A stretch of 17,786 nt of DNA from Chloroflexota bacterium (GTDB lineage: Bacteria > Chloroflexota > Anaerolineae > Promineifilales > Promineifilaceae). The translations under genes were made by a program, and so were the position numbers. How positions within the stretch are numbered: position 1 is the first letter of the stretch; each line of letters starts with the position of its first letter. Below, piece after piece: positions 13,943 to 17,786 of this stretch. The DNA is taken from contig JAAEOP010000774.1 in assembly GCA_024223125.1 (NCBI GenBank), positions 1 to 17,786 of the forward strand, in the 5' to 3' direction. Under the pieces are notes generated by a model that ran no database searches, had not been told where the DNA came from, and saw only the letters and a program-made list of their open reading frames with translations.

Positions 13943-14638
13943 ATGACTTCACAACAAAAAGTTTTAGGCGTCATGCAGTTAGACACACAATTCCCACGTA
14001 TTCCTGGCGATATTGGCAACCCAGAATCTTATGATTTTCCTATTAATGTCAAAGTCGTCCCCGGAGCTAGTGTGGAGCGCATGGTGGTGGAGGGAGACCC
14101 GGCGTTATTGGATCTTTTTATGGAAACGGCGAAAGAATTGGAGAAAGAAGGTGTTTTTGCAATTACGACGAGCTGCGGGTTTGCGGCGCTGTTCCAGCAA
14201 GAAATTGCAGCGGCCGTAAATGTGCCCATCTTTCTCTCTTCCCTCATCCAGATTCCTCTGGTGCATATGATGATACAAAGCCGCATCGGAATTGTAACGG
14301 CCAATGGCACATCATTGTCAGAGCGGCATTTTAGAGGCGCCAATGTGCCGGATAACATTCCCCTGGCAATTAAAGGACTGCACGATAAACCCTCATTTGC
14401 CACAACCATCCTGGACGATACAGAAACGATTGATCCCCCACAAATTGAAAAGGAAGTAGTAGAAGCAGCACAGGAGTTGATAGGTATATACCCGGATATT
14501 GGAGCCTTTGTTTTCGAGTGCCATAACCTGGCCCCTTATGCTCCGGCTGTTGTTAAAGCAACCGGAAAGCCTGTGTTCGATATCATTTCTTTCGCCCATT
14601 GGATTTATGGTGCGATTAGCAAACGGGAGTTTATATGA
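13943..14638 (+). CDS. Asp/Glu/hydantoin-racemase-family protein inside the transporter operon
   Basis: The protein has 231 residues from the ATG at 13943-13945 (AGGAT upstream); an in-frame TTG at 13907 lies inside the repeat and is not likely. The two catalytic-type cysteines of the Asp/Glu racemase fold are present: Cys78 in ITTSCGFAALFQ and Cys193 in VFECHNLAPYAP. Two alpha/beta halves of about 115 residues fit the pseudosymmetric fold. The family includes aspartate, glutamate and hydantoin racemases, maleate isomerase and arylmalonate decarboxylase, so a two-Cys racemisation is likely but the substrate is unknown. It overlaps livG by 4 bp (ATGA). Placed beside FAD oxidoreductases of D-amino-acid type, it probably turns an imported L-amino or imino acid into the D-form. 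Confidence 0.85.
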   Translation: MTSQQKVLGVMQLDTQFPRIPGDIGNPESYDFPINVKVVPGASVERMVVEGDPALLDLFMETAKELEKEGVFAITTSCGFAALFQQEIAAAVNVPIFLSSLIQIPLVHMMIQSRIGIVTANGTSLSERHFRGANVPDNIPLAIKGLHDKPSFATTILDDTETIDPPQIEKEVVEAAQELIGIYPDIGAFVFECHNLAPYAPAVVKATGKPVFDIISFAHWIYGAISKREFI

Positions 14639-15375
14639 TGCCAATTCTTGAAATTGCAGGTTTATACAAAAGCTTTGGTGGTCTGATGGCTGTTAATAAT
14701 GTCCATATGAGCGTACCGACCGGAGAAATACGCGGCCTTATCGGGCCTAACGGCTCGGGGAAAACAACCGTGATCAATTTGATTTCCGGCGTTTACCTGG
14801 CTGATGAGGGGGAGGTCAAATACCGGGACAAACCGATTACTGGTTTGCAAGTTAACCAGATTTCCCAGACTGGATTGTTGCGCACATTTCAAATTCCCAA
14901 ACTATTTGGCAGCATGTCTCTTTTTAAGAATATGTTGATTCCCTACTTTGCCCGGATGAATCCGGTATCGGGTGGCAATTTGTCTGCGGCCATGAAAAAA
15001 GCTGACGAACTAATCAATCTGGCCGGTCTTTCCCACCTGCGCGATTCACCGGCCAAGGTTCTGTCTGGCGGGCAGCAGGCACTATTACAAATTGCCCGCG
15101 GCTTTATGGTTGACGACCTTAAACTATATTTGTTAGATGAGCCATTTGCCGGGGTCAATCCTATCATTAAAGAATCAATTAACCGCCTCATTTTGAAAGA
15201 GAATGAGGAAAAGAATATCGCTTTTCTTCTGGTAAGTCATGAGATGGAGCAGATAAGCAAACTTTGTCATCAGGTTACTGTTCTGGCAGAAGGTTCGGTG
15301 ATTGCGGAGGGTACTCTGGAAGACGTGGCTCAAGACCCCTATGTTGTTGAAGCGTATTTAGGAGGGCACTCATGA
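14635..15375 (+). CDS. livG: Branched-chain-type ABC transporter ATPase LivG
   Basis: 246 residues with a full nucleotide-binding domain: Walker A GPNGSGKTT (37-45), Q-loop Gln86 in LLRTFQIPKLF, signature LSGGQQ (143-148), Walker B LYLLDEP (164-170) and switch His202 in VSHEM. RTFQ followed by a long insert before the signature is typical of LivG rather than LivF. The ATG overlaps the racemase stop; a second ATG follows directly. It energises transport through LivH/LivM together with LivF. Confidence 0.95.
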   Translation: MMPILEIAGLYKSFGGLMAVNNVHMSVPTGEIRGLIGPNGSGKTTVINLISGVYLADEGEVKYRDKPITGLQVNQISQTGLLRTFQIPKLFGSMSLFKNMLIPYFARMNPVSGGNLSAAMKKADELINLAGLSHLRDSPAKVLSGGQQALLQIARGFMVDDLKLYLLDEPFAGVNPIIKESINRLILKENEEKNIAFLLVSHEMEQISKLCHQVTVLAEGSVIAEGTLEDVAQDPYVVEAYLGGHS

Positions 15376-16103
15376 GCGCTATTTTGGAATTAAATCAAGT
15401 CCGAAGCGGTTATACAGGCGATGTTGAGATTTTGCAGAAAGTGGACATGTCGTTGGAAGAAGGCAAACTGACTGTGCTAATTGGCCCTAATGGGGCTGGA
15501 AAGTCAACGACATTAAAAACAATTTTTGGTTTTCTTCCCCCCTGGTCAGGTGAAATTCGATTTCTGGGGCAAAGGATTGACACGCTAGACCCGTTTGAAA
15601 TCAAGCGGCTGGGTATCAGCTATATACCGCAAACGATTAATGTGTTTCCCCAGCTTACGGTTGAGGAAAATCTGAAATTGGGCGGTTGGATTCGGCGCGG
15701 TGAGAAGGCGTGGCTGCAAAATCAGTTGGAAAAGACGTATGAACTTTTCCCGATCCTTAAAGATTTTCGTAAACGACGCGCCAATCAGTTAAGCGGCGGG
15801 CAAGCGAAGATGCTATCTATTGCTAAAGAAGTGCTTAGCGAACCCAAACTTATTTTGGTTGATGAACCAACGGCCGCTTTAGCCCCCTTAATTGCGCAAG
15901 ATACCTATGAGTTTCTGCTGACAACTCAGAGAGCGTTGAACGCTGCCATTATTCTGGTGGATCATCATATGGAAAAAGCGGCCGAATTAGCAGACTACGT
16001 TTACGTTTTGAGTTTGGGGAAGATGGTTGAGCATGGGCCGGGCAGTGAGTTTGATGTCGAGCGTCTTAAAGATATTATTCGGCAATGTTTGTTGGCTGAA
16101 TAA
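15372..16103 (+). CDS. livF: Branched-chain-type ABC transporter ATPase LivF
   Basis: 243 residues. Walker A is GPNGAGKST (38-46), Q-loop Gln87 in ISYIPQTINVFPQLTVEENL, signature LSGGQ (140-144), Walker B LILVDEP (160-166), followed by PTAALAPLI. The switch region reads LVDHHM (His198/His199), where most LivF proteins have LVEQN, a small but notable change. It overlaps livG by 4 bp (ATGA), so the two subunits are made in step. Confidence 0.95.
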   Translation: MSAILELNQVRSGYTGDVEILQKVDMSLEEGKLTVLIGPNGAGKSTTLKTIFGFLPPWSGEIRFLGQRIDTLDPFEIKRLGISYIPQTINVFPQLTVEENLKLGGWIRRGEKAWLQNQLEKTYELFPILKDFRKRRANQLSGGQAKMLSIAKEVLSEPKLILVDEPTAALAPLIAQDTYEFLLTTQRALNAAIILVDHHMEKAAELADYVYVLSLGKMVEHGPGSEFDVERLKDIIRQCLLAE

Positions 16104-16123
16104 ATGAAAATGTTGCTGGTTGC

Positions 16124-16166
16124 TAGTGGCTGGTGATCTGTACAAGCCATTAACCACCAATCACTA
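16124..16166. repeat. Imperfect inverted repeat between livF and livM
   Basis: TAGTGGCTGGTGAT (16124-16137) pairs with ACCACCAATCACTA (16153-16166), 11 of 14 Watson-Crick with the rest wobble-compatible in RNA. The surroundings are built of related GTTGCTGGTTGCTAGTGG-like units. It is another intergenic repeat inside the transporter operon, of a different sequence from the one after livH. Confidence 0.55.
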
Positions 16167-16185
16167 TTCACACAAGGAGTGAAAG

Positions 16186-17166
16186 ATGAATTCAACAATG
16201 TTTGGGGCGCTAAATCGGAGATCTGTTCAGCTTCTTGCACTGGGGATTATCGTGGTGTTGCTGCTGCTGCCGCTGCGGTTAAATAGCTATGTATTACATA
16301 TATTCATTGTGAGTTTCTATTACATTGTTCTGGTGCAAACATGGAATTTGTTGGCTGGTTATACGGGGCAATTCTCGTTAGCCACACATACCTTCGCAAC
16401 CTTAGGCGGATATACGTCTGGCTTGCTTATCTTCTATTATGATGTGCCAATTTACGTCGGACTGATTGCCGCGCCGTTGGTGACTCTGGCTTTGGGTTTG
16501 CTGTTGGGTGTGATCGTCCTCAGAATGAGTTCCATTTACCTGGCCGTTGCGACCTGGGCTTTTGCGGAAGTGATGCGTATCATGATTTCCGCAAATTATC
16601 AGTTGACTCGTGGTGATGCCGGTTTAACTGTCCCCCCTCTGTTTGGTACGCTGGAACCTCGTCCTTACTATTACCTGTTTTTAGGGCTGATGCTTATTCT
16701 CTTGTTGATTATGTATATGGTGGTCAACATGCCCATCGGTTCGTTTTTGCGGGCGATTAGGGATGATGAACTAGCGGCTAAGGCGATGGGCATCAATACT
16801 GTCAAGTGGCGACTGTTTGTATTCAGTTTTACAAGCTGTATTGCCGGGTTGATTGGCGCTTTTTATGGCCACTATATTGCCTTGCTAAGTCCAGTTACCA
16901 TGCAATTTCAGGAGATGGCCAGAATTATTATTATGGCGGTTATCGGCGGCGTCGGAACCTTTATTGGGCCGATTGTAGGCGCCCCTGCTGTTGTTATTCT
17001 TTCTGAATATATGCGGGAATTTGGGGAATGGCGAATGGTGATTTTTGCTCTGGTGGTTATTATGCTTATGCGCTTTGAACGGGGCGGCATTATTGTCCTG
17101 TTCAAGAAGATTGTTGGCGGTCTACGAGCCAGGTTAGGCGGCCCCCAGATCGAAGCGCAAGGCTAA
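16186..17166 (+). CDS. livM: Branched-chain-type amino-acid ABC permease LivM
   Basis: 326 residues with about nine or ten hydrophobic segments. Family marks are WNLLAGYTGQFSLATHTFA (53-71), the ABC-contact loop GSFLRAIRDDELAAKAMGIN (about 184-203) and GGVGTFIGPIVGAP (about 254-267). ATG follows AAGGAG with six bases between. It is set apart from livF by an 82-bp repeat-containing gap, and the next gene starts 3 bp after its stop. With LivH it forms the membrane channel. Confidence 0.94.
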   Translation: MNSTMFGALNRRSVQLLALGIIVVLLLLPLRLNSYVLHIFIVSFYYIVLVQTWNLLAGYTGQFSLATHTFATLGGYTSGLLIFYYDVPIYVGLIAAPLVTLALGLLLGVIVLRMSSIYLAVATWAFAEVMRIMISANYQLTRGDAGLTVPPLFGTLEPRPYYYLFLGLMLILLLIMYMVVNMPIGSFLRAIRDDELAAKAMGINTVKWRLFVFSFTSCIAGLIGAFYGHYIALLSPVTMQFQEMARIIIMAVIGGVGTFIGPIVGAPAVVILSEYMREFGEWRMVIFALVVIMLMRFERGGIIVLFKKIVGGLRARLGGPQIEAQG

Positions 17167-17169
17167 GGT

Positions 17170-17786
17170 ATGCACAAGAGCGCTGAGGTTGTTGTTGTGG
17201 GCGGAGGCGTGATTGGTACGGCCGTTACCTACTACCTGGCCAAGCATGACGTCAAAGTTTGCTTGTTAGAGCGGGGCGATATTACCAATGGCACATCCAG
17301 CGCGGCCGCTAATGGGGTGGCGCTGCAAACCAAACCACCCGGCCCCAAACAAGACCTGGCGCGTGCCAGTGCAGAACTCTTTCATGGCCTTGCCGAAGAG
17401 CTAGATGCGGACATCGAGTTCGCCAATGAAGGCGGGATGTTGGTTGCGGAAACCGAAGAGCAGTTAGCTATGGTGAGTGAGAAGGCAAAAAAAGGAGCCA
17501 AGTCCGGGCTGCGGATTGACATGCTCTCGGCTGAGGAAACGTTAGCGCGACAGCCGGCTTTAGCGCCGCATGTGACCGGAGCGGCTTATTGCGCCGAAGA
17601 TTCGACAGCGAATCCGTACCTGCTGGCTTTTGCGTATACGCGGGCTGCCAAACGGTTGGGGGCGACGGTTCGGACTGGCATGGAGGTGGTGGGGATTGAG
17701 CGGCAGGGGGAGAAGATTACAGCCGTTCTCACCCCACAAGGCAAAATTTCAACCGACACCGTTGTCAATGCCGCCGGCCCCTGGTC
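17170..17786 (+). CDS. FAD-dependent amino-acid oxidoreductase (DAO family), copy 2, partial
   Basis: The frame opens at the ATG 17170-17172, 3 bp after livM, and runs off the window after about 205 residues. It begins AEVVVVGGGVIGTAVTYYLA with the Gly-rich FAD fold, LLERGD (acidic ribose ligand) and GTSSAAANGVALQTK, closely parallel to the gene at 7338 (GTSSAAAVAALLQTK); identity by eye is about 45%. The later NAAGPW matches NAAGVW of copy 1. The C-terminal substrate part is missing from the window. It is probably translated by coupling to livM, since the only Shine-Dalgarno-like sequence (AAGG) is very close to the ATG. Two such enzymes flanking one transporter suggests successive oxidations, two substrates or a hetero-oligomer. 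Confidence 0.9.
   Translation, partial: MHKSAEVVVVGGGVIGTAVTYYLAKHDVKVCLLERGDITNGTSSAAANGVALQTKPPGPKQDLARASAELFHGLAEELDADIEFANEGGMLVAETEEQLAMVSEKAKKGAKSGLRIDMLSAEETLARQPALAPHVTGAAYCAEDSTANPYLLAFAYTRAAKRLGATVRTGMEVVGIERQGEKITAVLTPQGKISTDTVVNAAGPW

Noticed and set aside
10187..16166. A CRISPR array from the recurring intergenic repeats
   Set aside because: Copies are few, kilobases apart, differ in sequence and have no regular spacers.

Overview
The window reads as an amino-acid import and catabolism locus from a bacterium of moderate GC (roughly half, by eye). The source is inferred, not shown. A lipoprotein with a long Ser/Asp/Glu-rich linker, frequent TTG/GTG starts behind strong Shine-Dalgarno sites, and short palindromic intergenic repeats would suit a Chloroflexota (Anaerolineae-like) genome, but no rRNA or other marker is present.

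Left part (1-7050), almost all on the minus strand. In transcription order from the divergent promoter at about 7184: a DapA-family lyase, an aldehyde dehydrogenase, an IclR regulator, a GntR/FadR regulator that has lost its DNA-binding domain, a divergent radical-SAM 2,3-aminomutase (KamA family), a class-III aminotransferase of the glutamate-1-semialdehyde-aminomutase/beta-transaminase type, then gene debris. The debris is a thiolase N-terminus fused to unrelated sequence, a truncated MoaD/ThiS-like start and, from the other side, the tail of a plus-strand gene. Copies of a palindromic element lie on both sides of the aminomutase gene.

The hub (7051-7337) holds two good sigma70-type promoters facing each other. 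Their predicted start points nearly coincide inside an inverted repeat, so the leftward and rightward operons probably compete. The leftward leader carries a 23-codon TTG ORF that resembles the 5' end of the iclR gene. The rightward leader carries a 10-bp hairpin.

Right part (7338-17786), plus strand: an FAD-dependent amino-acid oxidoreductase, an intact GntR regulator translationally coupled (TAATG) to a protein I do not recognise, then a branched-chain-type (Liv) ABC transporter. The transporter genes are a double-domain binding lipoprotein, LivH, an Asp/Glu-racemase-family protein, LivG, LivF and LivM, followed by a second FAD oxidoreductase cut by the window end.

Working model (inference): the Liv system imports an amino acid, the racemase-family protein inverts it, the two FAD enzymes oxidise the D-form or an imino acid, and the DapA-family lyase and aldehyde dehydrogenase finish the route. 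This has the same enzyme logic as bacterial hydroxyproline degradation. The aminomutase plus beta-type aminotransferase form a second, partly eroded module that would turn an alpha-amino acid into a beta-amino acid and then a beta-keto acid or semialdehyde. The aminomutase lacks the residues used to recognise lysine, so its substrate is open.
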